This document shows, one piece after another, positions 1-12,100 of a stretch of DNA of 64,000 nucleotides. The stretch is from contig CM036617.1 in the NCBI GenBank assembly GCA_020746105.1, forward strand, positions 140,891,845-140,955,844. Direction: 5' to 3'. The notes beneath the pieces were generated by a model. That model saw only the letters and a list, made by a program, of their open reading frames with translations. It was not told where the DNA came from and ran no database searches. A program made the position numbers and the translations under genes. Every line of letters starts with the position of its first letter. The first letter of the stretch is position 1. The DNA is from Trogon surrucura. Taxonomy: Eukaryota > Chordata > Aves > Trogoniformes > Trogonidae.

Positions 1-132
1 TGACATTGAGCAGGCCTATAAGGATTCCTGTGAACTGGTAGATCAAGACACCTGCCTGCTGCTCATTGCAGAGTGTTTCAGATGTCTGAGGAATGCCTGT
101 GTTGAGTGTGCCAAGAATCAAGATGTCATGAG
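1..132 (+). CDS. ATXN10: ATXN10 exon 2 (5' end cut by window edge)
   Basis: Base 1 is the last base of a codon. In-frame codons then run from 2 to 130 and the exon ends with the first two bases (AG) of an Arg codon (phase 2). The reading is [16 protein letters not shown], then a hydrophobic helix and [18 protein letters not shown]. The [12 protein letters not shown] stretch is the most diagnostic part of the exon and is a typical armadillo-like helix with a conserved Asn. The donor is AG|gtatag, weaker than consensus. The acceptor is not in the window, so I cannot say whether the exon begins exactly at base 1 or further upstream. The exon number assumes the human exon order. Confidence 0.93.
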
Positions 133-3100
133 GTATAGTTATGATCCATTTTAACCCATACAAAAATACAGCCTTCTGATGTTTGTGTGGTTTTATATAG
201 AGATTCTTATTTTACACAGCTGTGTTCGTTGATTTATTAACTGGTATTTCCTGCTTGATGCAATCACTTGAAGTATGCAAGAAACAAAAATAGCTGACCT
301 GTTTGTAGGTCAGAGTTTTGGGCACTGTTGAATAACAGAACAAAGTGTTCGTGTCCTTAGTATGAGTCGATTATGCAAATGATACAGGCTTTTTGGAAGT
401 CTGATTATAGAACTATCCTTTTTTTCTCTTTCATTTCTGTTGTGGTTTTTTTTTTTTTTGATAGCATAGTAAGTAAGTAGTCTTAATTGTCAGTTACAGG
501 ATTAGTGTGTTTTATAAGGTACGTTTAGATCTGTCTGGCATTTACGGCAAAATATAGGTTGTAGAATTGTGCATATCAACCCCGATACATATTCAAGTTA
601 ACTAATATCAATGGATAATAAGTCTTTCTGGCTCCTTAGGTTATTTAGCCTCTCTTTTTTTGCCTGAATCTGTTGCAACATTGAGGTGGTATTTGGGATA
701 CAAACAGCTGTAGTTACTGAAAACCTGATAGTCTACCTGCTGTTTAAAAAAAATCCCACCAAAAATAACAAAAACAGCGAAACAACAACAAACACCCTAC
801 CCCAGCCCCCTGTAGACCTCAAAGCCAAACAACTTTAGAAGGCATTAGTTTTAGAGTAAAGTAAATCCAAGTTCAGACTGTTACCGTTTTGTTCCTGGCA
901 GTGCTAGCACTCATGGGTTGTGGAACTAGTCTTGACACTCAATTTATATGCCTGTTGATAAATTTTTACTAGGTGGATGTTCAGCCAGGCTGAGTTCCTT
1001 ATTGTAACTTGCTATAGCTCCATAGGTACTTATGTTAAGAAAATGAGGGCAACAGAATTGGGTGGCTGGGAGTTGGTAGGATTGCCCTTTTCGGTAGTGT
1101 GACAAATAGAACCTAGTAAAACTTATTTTTACTTTCTAGTGGAATTCAGGTATCCAGCCTTGGGCTGTGTACTTGCCCTCACTAGGCAGTTAGCATAGCC
1201 TTGCTCATTTAGGAAGCTGGATGCTAGTAATTGTACTTAGGAGGGGAAAGTCCTACATGTGTAGAAAGTTCCGACCATGTTTTTAGCAGTGAAGGACTTG
1301 GTGGGTCACTCGTCATATCCTGTTTTGACTTTTTAGCAGCATAACAATTTATGCTTCTTTTAGTATACTGCACTGGGTGCTTTGATCTAGCTGTATATAT
1401 TTCCATATGTTGTGTTGATTTTTTAAATGCTTGCAAATGTATGATTTGTGTAGGAATGATGGATGATCAAAAGGTGTAAATGGAAGGAAAATTAAGAGCT
1501 TTTGATGTTAGTTCGAAGTGTGCAACGTTTGGATATTCAAAAAAAAAAACCTCAAACCCTCAAACTACAAATTGTTTGATCAAAATCCGAACTGATTTGG
1601 AAAGAATGCAAAGATTGTAAACACATGGATTCTGTAACAACTTTCAAACTATTGGGGGATGTGAAGCTTTGTTCCTTCCAGGGTTGTTTTTTCTGCTTTG
1701 TGTGCTATGAAGAAATTCGGCATCCAAAGGACTAGGAAATGTTTTAATACCAGTGTGCATGTGTGTATTATATATTTATAAATGTATCTTTGGCTTCTCT
1801 TCTGTGTTGGAGCTTAACGAGAAGGAGCATGTGTTTGTCTAGAAAACGTCTGCAGAAGACAATTATTCATCATTCATGTATGATGATATTTTTGAAGTAA
1901 TCTATGCATGGGTGTGGAGGTTTGGTCGAGATGGTATTACTGTGTTCTGAAGTTTCAGCCACTCTGTCTTGGGGGATCTCTTCTCAAAAAGCTTGACTAC
2001 TAAAGTACAAATGACTTAAAAGCTGTAAACTTAATTTGCTTATACCGTACTACTTGTCTTGTGTGGTTTTTTCTCCTATTGCATGCACATCCTGGCGTGT
2101 ATATTGTCTACCTCCAGGTTTGCTGATCTTCGGCTATAGAATTATTTTGGTGGCTTTGATTCCAAATGGTTTGATTTCGCTGATTTATCTTCACTGCTGC
2201 CATATTTTTCCGTGTATTTTTCAGTGTCAGGTTGGATGGAGCTTTCAGCTACCTAGTTGGAAGATGTCCCTGCCCATGGTGGAAGGGGTAGGGTTAGGTG
2301 ATCTGTACCAAACCAAACCGTTTGGTGTTTCTACCTATGATTCCTTCTCAACAGAGAAAGGATAAGTGATTACTGGACCTTCCCTACTTCCCTCTGAGAC
2401 TTTTATATGTTTCCCTTTGAACTGACCCTGTTGTCGATTTGATGGCCTAATTGTTTTGTTGGTATATAAAATCTTCAAAGTTTTTTACTAAGTAATGTAC
2501 ATTGATACTTACCCTGAGCACTTGAACTTCAAAGAAAGCAAAAGTTTTGCACCAATAAAACTGTTTAAATTACAGGAATAACCCGCTAATTTTTAATATC
2601 TGATTTAGAAGAATAGCAAAGAGAGAGGAAAGGGTATTTAGCTCTGAAGCTGCTATGTCCAAAATTGTTAATATGCAGGCTGATGCAGTAATCCCATTTG
2701 TTTTGCTTCTGATGGTATTATTGTGGCTACTGATAGTCAGGCACAGTTAAGTAGGAGAAGCTGCTTTTTATTTCAGAGTTTCTGAAGATGTTATAGAATT
2801 GCTGTTAACTTCAATGAAAACTCTTTTAACTTTATTGGAGTGTATTTCATATCAAGTGCTTTTTTTTTTCCCCCCCAATTTAATAATAGGAACTTGGGTC
2901 TCATCTCTACATCTGTCCATTTGATCAAATTGCTTCATGGAATACGAATTAAAGAAGAATTGCTATTGACTGGTAAGACTCTGAATTTTGTTAAATGTAT
3001 AGCCTGCACTATATTTTTTGACATTGGAAGTTTGTAGTGGTGGGATGTAACCTTACTGATTTTATTTTTTTTCCACAAATAAGGTTAACTGTTTCTTGAA

Positions 3101-6100
3101 TTGCAGTTAAGAATTGGGGAGGGCTTCTCTTATGCCACTTGAAAAAAATCTCAGCCTCATGTGGAGTTCAATTGTATTTTCCCTGAACTGTTCCCTGTAG
3201 ACTGTTAAAGGAAAAGGTATGTGGAAACTTCTTTAAAATTAACCAGGATATTGGAGTTGCAAAAAGGAAAAGTCTTTGTAATACCTCCACTCAAAATATG
3301 TTCTGCTGTTTTACTGTCTTTTCATTTATCTGCAAGCATAGTGAAATGAAAAAATACTCTTTTTAATTCTGATGACACTTGCAATAATTTATCTGATTTC
3401 AGGAAACAAATTTTGGCTGTAACTTTTGAAAAAATATTTTAAAATTTTCATTTCTGTGTTGTGGTTGCTGGCCAGTCTGTGTAATACCTGCCAAGAACTA
3501 AGTACTGACTTGAGTAGTATTCATATTTCCTTAGTACATGCGTTTTTGTTTTTTTTTTCACACAATGAAGAGAAGATCTCACTATAGTATCCTTCCTCCT
3601 TAATGGCAGTTGTTGCTACTGATTTCCCCCAAACTCGTTTCACTGGATATTAGGGCTTTTTCAGTAATTCTCTTCACAATATGCATTTTCCTGTGTGTGC
3701 ATATGGAGCTTGATATGGGGCACCGGACACCAGTCTTTACCATCTGTGGTTGCAGAGAACAGGAAACATTTGGTTTCTCTTGCCATTTTATTTCTTTTCA
3801 CTCCCATTACTTGGATGAGGTTTTTACTGGGTTCCTGTTGCTGCTTTTCTATCATTTTGTGAAAGCAAGTGAAACTACTGTCATACAGTAACTTACCCTC
3901 AAACACATTTATGAGGCTGGGAAGGAGCAGTGAAGTCCAGAATACTGTTTTTCCTTTTGCTGCTACATTTGGCTCAAAATGAAGTCTTTTGAGTCATGTG
4001 ATGGTGTTACGCTGAAGCCACGTTGACTCCACCCGTTTCTGGAATCCTTCTTCCAGGGAAGGATCAATGATGCTAGCGAAGCCCTTCAGTGTGGGAGAAC
4101 TAAACCCTGTGCGTGGCACAAAGAGGGCTTTTTCAGTGACCATGAAGAGGAGGAAGTGACAGCACATGGGAGTCACTTTGAAGCTGCATCACAGGGTTGG
4201 ACAGGGAGGACTTAGAAGAGGCATGGGAAGCAAGAATAATCCTTCCCCACAGTTGTCAATCCCTTTGTAGAACAGTAAGAGAAAAGGAGAAGCAATGTAA
4301 ACTGAAATGCTGGTTTTATCCAGCATGATGTTGGCCCTACTAGGGTCCTTGACAGTAGTAGGCTCAAAAGGCTGTCCCAGGGAAGCAAACTTTCCACCTT
4401 CAGCTTATTCAAAGCATTGGGAATCGTGACATGGGAGTACCATCTTTCAGTGGTGCCCCTCAGCATATGCGAAACGGGGAGCAGGCTGTACCCCTTGGTT
4501 GCATCAGTGGCCTGAACTTTCAGCTTCCGCCTTGTGGCTGCTGGCCCCTCCTAGATCGTAGAATCATACAATCATAGAATGACCTAGACTGGAAGGGACC
4601 TTAGAGATCATCTAATCCAGCCTCCCTGTCATGGGCAGGGACGCCTCTCAACTAGATCAGGCTACTCAAGGCTCTGTCCAGCTTGGCCTTGAACACCTCC
4701 AGGGAGGGGGCAGCCACAACATCTCTGGGCAATTTATTCCAAAGTCTTGCCACCTTTGTACTGAAGAATTTCTTCCTAAGATCCAATCTAAATCTATTCT
4801 CCTTCAACTTAAACCCATCTCCCCTTGTCCTGTCCCTGGACACTCTTGTAAAAAGTCCCTCCCCAGCCTTCCTGTAGGTTCCCTTCAGGTATTGGAAGGC
4901 AGCTGTTAGGTCCCTCCAGAGTCTTCTCTTTTGAAGACTGAACAATGCCAGCTCCCGCAGCCTGTCCTCGTAGCAAAGGTGCTCCAGCCCATTTGATAAC
5001 CCAGATGAGTTATCACGTGCATGTGTGCTGGTATCCTGCTACTGAGATGTGAAAGAAGCTGCAATGAATGTTACGCAGCAAAAAAGAAGAAGGTGGAACC
5101 CAGTAATTTGATTTTTTGCTTCGGACTCCTTTTCCTGCCTAGAGTGTGTTGTAAAATCTCTTTTTCTTACCATTGAAAATTAAGGGGTGCATTGACCAGA
5201 AAGTTTTTGACGGTGTTTCAATAAACAGTATTTCGTGACTGTAGCTCTACATAACTGTTCAACAAATGAGTTTCAGTTGTAAGTAAAATTTCATGTATTG
5301 ACCCAGGATACGTGGTTCGTTTCATGCTGGATGTAGTATTGATCTCATTAGGAAACATCTGTGATGAGCGTGGCTCATGATGAGCATTTATGTTAGAACA
5401 ACAACAAAAAAATTCTAGACAAGCAAGTGTTGCTAATTCCTTGCTGGGTGATCTGATTAATTTTGTTCTAAGTGAAAATAAAGTTAGTGCCTAGAGCACC
5501 AGCACATTCTGTAGACTATACCTCAGAAGTTAACAGTTACACTTAACTGTGGGTTATTAGTTGTACTTTAAAAGTGAGGCAGATTGTTAAGTTGAACTTG
5601 GACAGCACTGCTGAAACAAAAGTAACCCATGAAATTAGTAAATGTTACTGTGCCTATTGACTATATTTCTACTTTGTGATTCTCCTCCTAGTATTTCAGA
5701 TATAAAATTGGGTCCCAGGGCTAGAGAAGCATGTGCATTTTTTTCTAGTAGATAATTAGGTGTTAAGTGGAGTATTTCAAGTTGTTCATTTGTGTATGTG
5801 TCCCATTTCCTCCCTTAAATGGCTACTTGGATTGGATGATTCCTCATGGTGCCTGTTTATATCGTTAAGGTCTTTTAAATACATTCATGTGTTTCCATAG
5901 CAACAAAATATGAGGATAAAGAAGTAATGCTGTATTGCAGAGTGAACAAGACTGAATAATCTTTCACTTCATGTCCCTGGGAAAAATTCAAGGAGCACAT
6001 CATTGTAGGCCAAATAAATATGAAATTCCAATGCTATTGTATTTATGAAGAAGACAGATTGAAAATTCTTTATGTAGTCTGAAGAATTAGTTTAAGCTGA

Positions 6101-9100
6101 TCCATGAGTCTGAACGGTGTGGTAATTTTTGTAGGAAAGTGCAGCGTAGTGAAATTTGTGATGGATAGAAGCAGAAAAGAAATAAAGTATATGTTCTCTG
6201 GCAACTACTGTGACCACTGCGGTGGTTCTAAGGGAGGGGATGCGCTGCCTATTCTAACAATATATTAGTTCTCAAAGCAGCAAAAAAAGGAGATGCTGTG
6301 CAAAGTGTTGTGATTAAAAACTTTTGTTAAGATTGATTCAATTAAATCCAGACTCCTTTGCATCTTCTCTGCTAGGACACTCTTGTTAATAGTTTATCTT
6401 AGGCCCAAGAGCTAGGCTACATGGACAATTTTGCTTCTCACATCGGTATATTTACTAAAACAACTCAACTGCAACTTTTCAGCATATGTCCTTTTTTTTT
6501 TTTAATGCTATAAAAAGTTACATAAATTCCTGTGTTCTTGTAATGTACTTGTCTCAGCCAGCTGTGGAAAAAGCTGTTGTTTTGAGTACATGATATGCCA
6601 CTAAGGCAATGGGCCAGAAAACTTGAAGGTGGGTTAGTATGGTTGTCCTGGAATAGCTCTTTAAGACTTCACATAGGTTTAAAAATAACTAGTTAATTCA
6701 TACATATGGCATATAAAGATTGTCCAACCCCACCTGCAAGCCAGCCATCCCTGTGGTAATAAACTTCTTTTTAATGTATATGTTAAGAGAGCATTTTTAG
6801 GCCTTTCCTGTGTCGTGTTGCTTCAGATTGCTGTTTGTCCCCATTCTTGTTAGTTTTAGTTGAGTTCCATAGCCTAGTTTCTCTTCACCTAATTGTTTAC
6901 AGTACATAGTAGTGATTTGTCTCGAGCAATTTCTATTCTGTAGTACTTGGAGGAGGGAAGCTGCTCTAAGGAGCTGCACACTAAAAGTCAACAGCTGGAA
7001 GAGAGCAGGAGGTTGATGGGCAATGAAGCTTAACAAGTGTTTAACAGTTTGTGGCCCTTCTTCTGGGCAGTGTCAATACTGATTTTTGTCAGGTAAGTCA
7101 CACATATTTGTAAATTCTTATTGCTCCAGCAGTCCTTCCTCCTTCTCTCTGCAAGAGATAGAACTTCCCAGGCATGGAGAGAAAAATTCAAGTGCTACAC
7201 TTCTTGGATAGTATCTGAAAACTGGACTTTGCATCAGTTCTTAAACTATACGTGCTGAGAGCTTAGGAAGTGGATGATTGTATAAGGAGGTACTTAACTT
7301 TTTAGATTACAGAGTTTGAATATTCCTAGTGGGAAGACAGAGAAGATGAGAAATGCTGCACCCCTCTCTCCACTTCAGAATTAATTTGAATAAGGAGTGA
7401 AGATGCAAGAACTGTACCTACTCATGCAGAAATGCTGCAAGTGAAAAGATCCCTTATATTTCTTCATTAACTGATTTGAGACCACAGTCTTCCAACAGAT
7501 AGCTAACAAGATACTAAAATTTTTGCTTTGTCTTAAGAAAAAAAATAATTTTCTGCAGAATATAGATTTAATGGAATTCTCATAGTACCTTCTCTACATC
7601 CCTTTTGGTTTACGTTGTTGATTTTTTTTTTTAATTAAAAAACCCCAAAACTCATCGTAGCAAGCTTTTTTTAATGCCAGGGGTACAAAGTCCGAGAACA
7701 CTTGCCAGAGGAGCAGGCTGATGAAGCTGCCAGATGAACTTTAACTGAACTTAAAGCACACCCAGATCTCTTAAGAGTTAAGAAGTAGTTCAGTATGTTG
7801 GGGATTGCAGCAGACATAGGAAATATCCTTGTCAGAAGCCCAAGCAGAAAATCTCCTTCACTTCATAGCATATGTCTTGGTTTGGTTGTGGGGTTGTGCT
7901 TTTTTTTCTGCTTCTTTTTTTTTTTTCTTTTTTTTTTTCCCTGTGGCAAATCTTAAGCTTTCTAGCAGAATCTAGCAGACCTTTGGGAAGGTACCTTGAG
8001 GTGTGTGATGGATCTTTAGATTCCAGACTGTGATATCTGGATTTAGGACTCATCGCTGAGATCGGGAAAAACAGATAGCTTTGGTTTTGCTAAATAAATT
8101 TCAAGGAGGACATACCTGTTTTGAAGGAAGCTTATGTTCAGAATCCTTTCATTGATTCTCGCCCCCACTCTATCCTGGACCAGAAGGAGCTTTATCTTTT
8201 TGTTTGTAAACAGACCTTCTCAAACCTTTCACCGCTTCAAAATATTGCCAGTGCTGAAGAATGCACTTTGAATTCCAGCGTAATTGCTTAAAAAGTATTT
8301 ATCTACCAAAATACTTTTTTGTCCTCTAAGATGAAAAGGCCCTGAATACCTGATAGTTACCCTGTGTGGGACAATTTGTTGTGCACGTTCTCTGAATGAG
8401 TTGATTGTCCTCTCTGAGCAGAACTGAGTGCAACTGCACCGTGTCAGCAGCAGAGCAGTACTGCCCTGTTTGTGTGTGCCTGGGAGAGGTGCTCTGAGCA
8501 TCCTGCCAGCATTCCTCAGTTCCAGGCTGTTGGTGGTACTCGAGTTAGCTTTAAACTGAAGAGTGCAAATACTGTTATGCTGTGGTGGTGCTGTGCCTCT
8601 GAAGTTTTTAAGGGTTTTAACCAGCCGGGGTAAGCTGCGTAAAAATGTGTTAACGAGACACTGTTACCAGCATATGTTCATGTCATGGATACTCCTGGAG
8701 GTCCTGGTCAGAATTAAGCTCCAGATGTGCTAGCTGTTATACAAAGGTTTAGATGATTCGCTGCTCCTACTGTTATGAAGTCCAGAACGTTCGGTGAATT
8801 CTAGTGGATGATAAGCTTGAATCCTCGAACAGGAATTTGACTTTGCTTCCAATTTTCTGAAAAATGTTCAAATGTAGTTAAACTACTACAGATACTCTAT
8901 TCAGACCAGAACTTAAAATATTCCTTTAAAAGCAGTGATGAAAGATAACTCTGTAAATTTTTAAATACTGTGCTTATTGTAGTAACTTGAACATTTTCTT
9001 GTAGGATGTTCAGCAACATGAATATCATATGTCTAGCAGCTGTTCATGCCTCCTTTTTTGAAGGAGGATGTGTGGGAAAATATGGAATATCTTGTTTTAA

Positions 9101-12100
9101 ACATTTTTCAAATACTCCAAATGCCATGTGAGTAGAAGAGAGTTATAAAGAAGTGTATCTTGCTTTGAGCAGAGGAAGAGGAAGGCTGTGGTGCTATTCA
9201 GATAGACACCCACTACGAATCTAAAACTTCTTTAGTGCTTTTTTTTTTTTTTGCCTTTTTTTTTTTTTTTTTTTATCTTGTCCTTTGTTTTTCCTTCACC
9301 TGCCTGCCAGGAACATTAATCATAGAATTATGGAATAGTTTGGGCTGGAAGGGACCTTAAAGATCATCTAATTCCAACCCTCCTGCCATAGGCAGGGATA
9401 CCTCTCACTACACCAGGTTGCTCAAAGCCCCATCCAGCCTGGCCTTGGACACTTCCAGGGATGAGGCATCCACAACTTCCTTGGGCAACCTGTTCCAGGG
9501 TCCCACCACCATTCCTTCTTCCTAATATCCAATCTAAATCTGTCCTATTTTGGTCTGAAACCATTACCCCTCATCACTGCACTCTGTGATAAAGAATCTC
9601 TCTCTATGTTTCCTGTAGGCCCCCTTTAAGTGCTGGAAGGCTGCTATAAGGTCTTCCTGGAGCCTTCTCTTCTTCAGGCTGAGCAGAGCCAACTCTCCTA
9701 GACTGTTCTCGTAGGGAAGGAGCCACTTTTTGATCTTCTAGGCCCTCCTCTGAACCTGCTCATGCAGGACAATGTCTTTCTTACTCTAGGGGCTCCAGAG
9801 CTGAACGCAATATTGCAGGTGGGGGTCTCATGAGAGTGGAGTAGTGGGGAAGAATCACCTCTCTTGACCTGCTGGCCACGCTTCTTGTGATGCAGCCCAG
9901 GATGCGATTTGCTTTTTGGTCTGCAAGTGTGCATTGCTGGCTCATAGTCAGTTTTTCATGCAACACTCTGAAGTTGTTCTCTGTAGGGCTGCTCTCAATC
10001 CACCCGTTGCCCAGCCTGCATTTGTGCTTGGGATTGCCTCAGCCCAACACAGATGCAGAACCTTGCTCCTGGCCTTGTTGAACTTCATGAGATTTGCACG
10101 GGCCCACCTCTCAAGCCTGTCTGGATGGCATCCTTTCCCTCCAGTTTGCTGACTGCATCATACAGCTTGGTGTTGTCAGTAAACTTGCTGAGGGTGCACT
10201 CAATCCCACTGTCAGTGTTGCTGACGAAGATGTTAAATAGCACCGGTCCCAATACCGACCCCTGAGGAACATCACTTGTCACTGGTCTCCACTTGGATGT
10301 CAAACCATTCACCAAAACTCTTAAGTGTGACCATCCAGCCAGCTCTGTATTCACTGAGTGGTCCACCCATTGAATCCATATTTCTGTGATTTAGGGACAA
10401 GGATGTCACACAGGACAGCATAAAATGTTTTGCACAAGTCCAGGAAGATGATGTCAGTTGCTCTTCGCTTATCTACAAATGCTGTAACCCTGTCATAAAG
10501 GGCCACCAAATTTATCAGGCATGGTTTGCCCTTGGTGAAGTCACATTGGCTGTCACCAGTCACCTCCTTATTTTCCATGTGTCTAGCACAGTATCCAGGT
10601 GAATCTGCTCCAAATCTTGCTGGGCACAGAGGTGAGACTAACTGGCCTGTAGTTCGCCATGTCTTCTTTTTTTTCCCCCCCGTTTTTAAAATGAAAATCA
10701 TATTTTATCCTTTTCCAGTCGGCAGGAACTTCACTGGACTGCCATGACTTCACAAATACGATAGATAGTGGCTTAGCCACTTCATCCACCAGTTCCCTCA
10801 GGACTTGCAGATGCATCTCATCAGGTCCCATGGACTTCAGCACCTTCAGGTTCCTTAGATGGTCTTGAACCTCTTACAGTGCAGGTCCTTCATTCTCCCA
10901 GTCACTGCCTTTGCCTTCTGTGACTTGGGTGGTGTGGCTGGAGCACTTCCTGGTAAAGGCTGAGGACCTCAGCTTTCTCCCAGGTAACCGGGTCTGCTCT
11001 CTTCCAGAGAGGGTCCGCTTTTTCCCTAGTCTTCCTTGTCATGGTTCAAGCCGACTGGAACAAAAAACCCACATGGTCTCCAGCTCACTCCTTCCCCCAC
11101 TCTTGTTTCCACAGTGATGCGGAGGAAGAAGATTCAACTAAAAAAGGCTCAAGGGTTTGAGATTAAGGATAGGGAGGGTAATAATCTACCATTTAAGATG
11201 ATGGGTAGAGAATCAGAGAGATCTGGGGAGAAAAACAGATTTAATTCACCACCACCATTTACAAATTAGGATAGTGAGAGGAATACATCAATAAATACGA
11301 CTCGATCTTAAATACGCTTTGCCTCCCCCCACACCCCTCCCATCTTTCCGGCTACCTCCTTCCCCCCCTATCAGTGCAAGGCGAGCAGGGGCTGGGAGGT
11401 GCAGTCAATCTGGGAATTACTCATAGTCCATGGCAGCCCCTCCTTGAGAAAGAGGGCCCCTTGCAGTGTCTCCTTCATGCTGCATGGTGTCCACCTCACG
11501 GGAGGCAATCCTCTTCCTCCTTGTGAGTCCCTTGGGGCTATGGATTGCTTTGGGTGTGTACCCCGTTGATGCTTGGTCTCTCTTCTTGTATGGGGTTCTA
11601 CATGTACTGCTGTATCCTGGATGTTCTTGCCACTGTCAATTCCCTCAAATGGCAGGTAATCACCTTCCTGCCATCTCAGCTACCAGGGTTTCAGGGAAAG
11701 GTTCTGCTCTGGCAGCCTTCTTCCTCTCCTTCTCCTCTGGGACTCTTCTGCCCCTCTTTTTTCACAGGACGGTGTTCCTTTGTTCTCCTCTCACCTCCCC
11801 CTCTTCCAACAGAAAACATCCCCAACATTAAGGACAGTACAGCTCAAAATGAGACGAAACCAAGAGATAGAACAATACCTGAAATACAATGAAATTGTAC
11901 AGGCACTGGTTGGCCTGGTCCTGGCCAGAGGCAGGTCCAACTCCTACCTGGAGGTGGGGGAGGCTCTTGAAGTTTTGCATGAGTCTACCCCCACTTTTAC
12001 AAAAAAATCCACCAGACTCAAACCCACAGCATTCATCTTAACATCAATGTACCTATAGAAGCTTTTCTTGTTGCCCTTGATATGCCTGGCTAGATTTAAT

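Noticed and set aside
2036..2365. 109-codon open frame, + strand, intron 2
   Set aside because: No known similarity; low-complexity hydrophobic composition; its end lies in a decayed CR1 tail.
6718..6762. Possible antisense CR1 tail (TGTCCAACCCCACCTGC ... CATCCCTGTGG)
   Set aside because: Only scattered word matches; flanks do not continue as CR1.
11466..11892. Two overlapping open frames (121 and 115 codons) inside the LTR
   Set aside because: They run against the inferred LTR orientation and show no retroviral or cellular motif.
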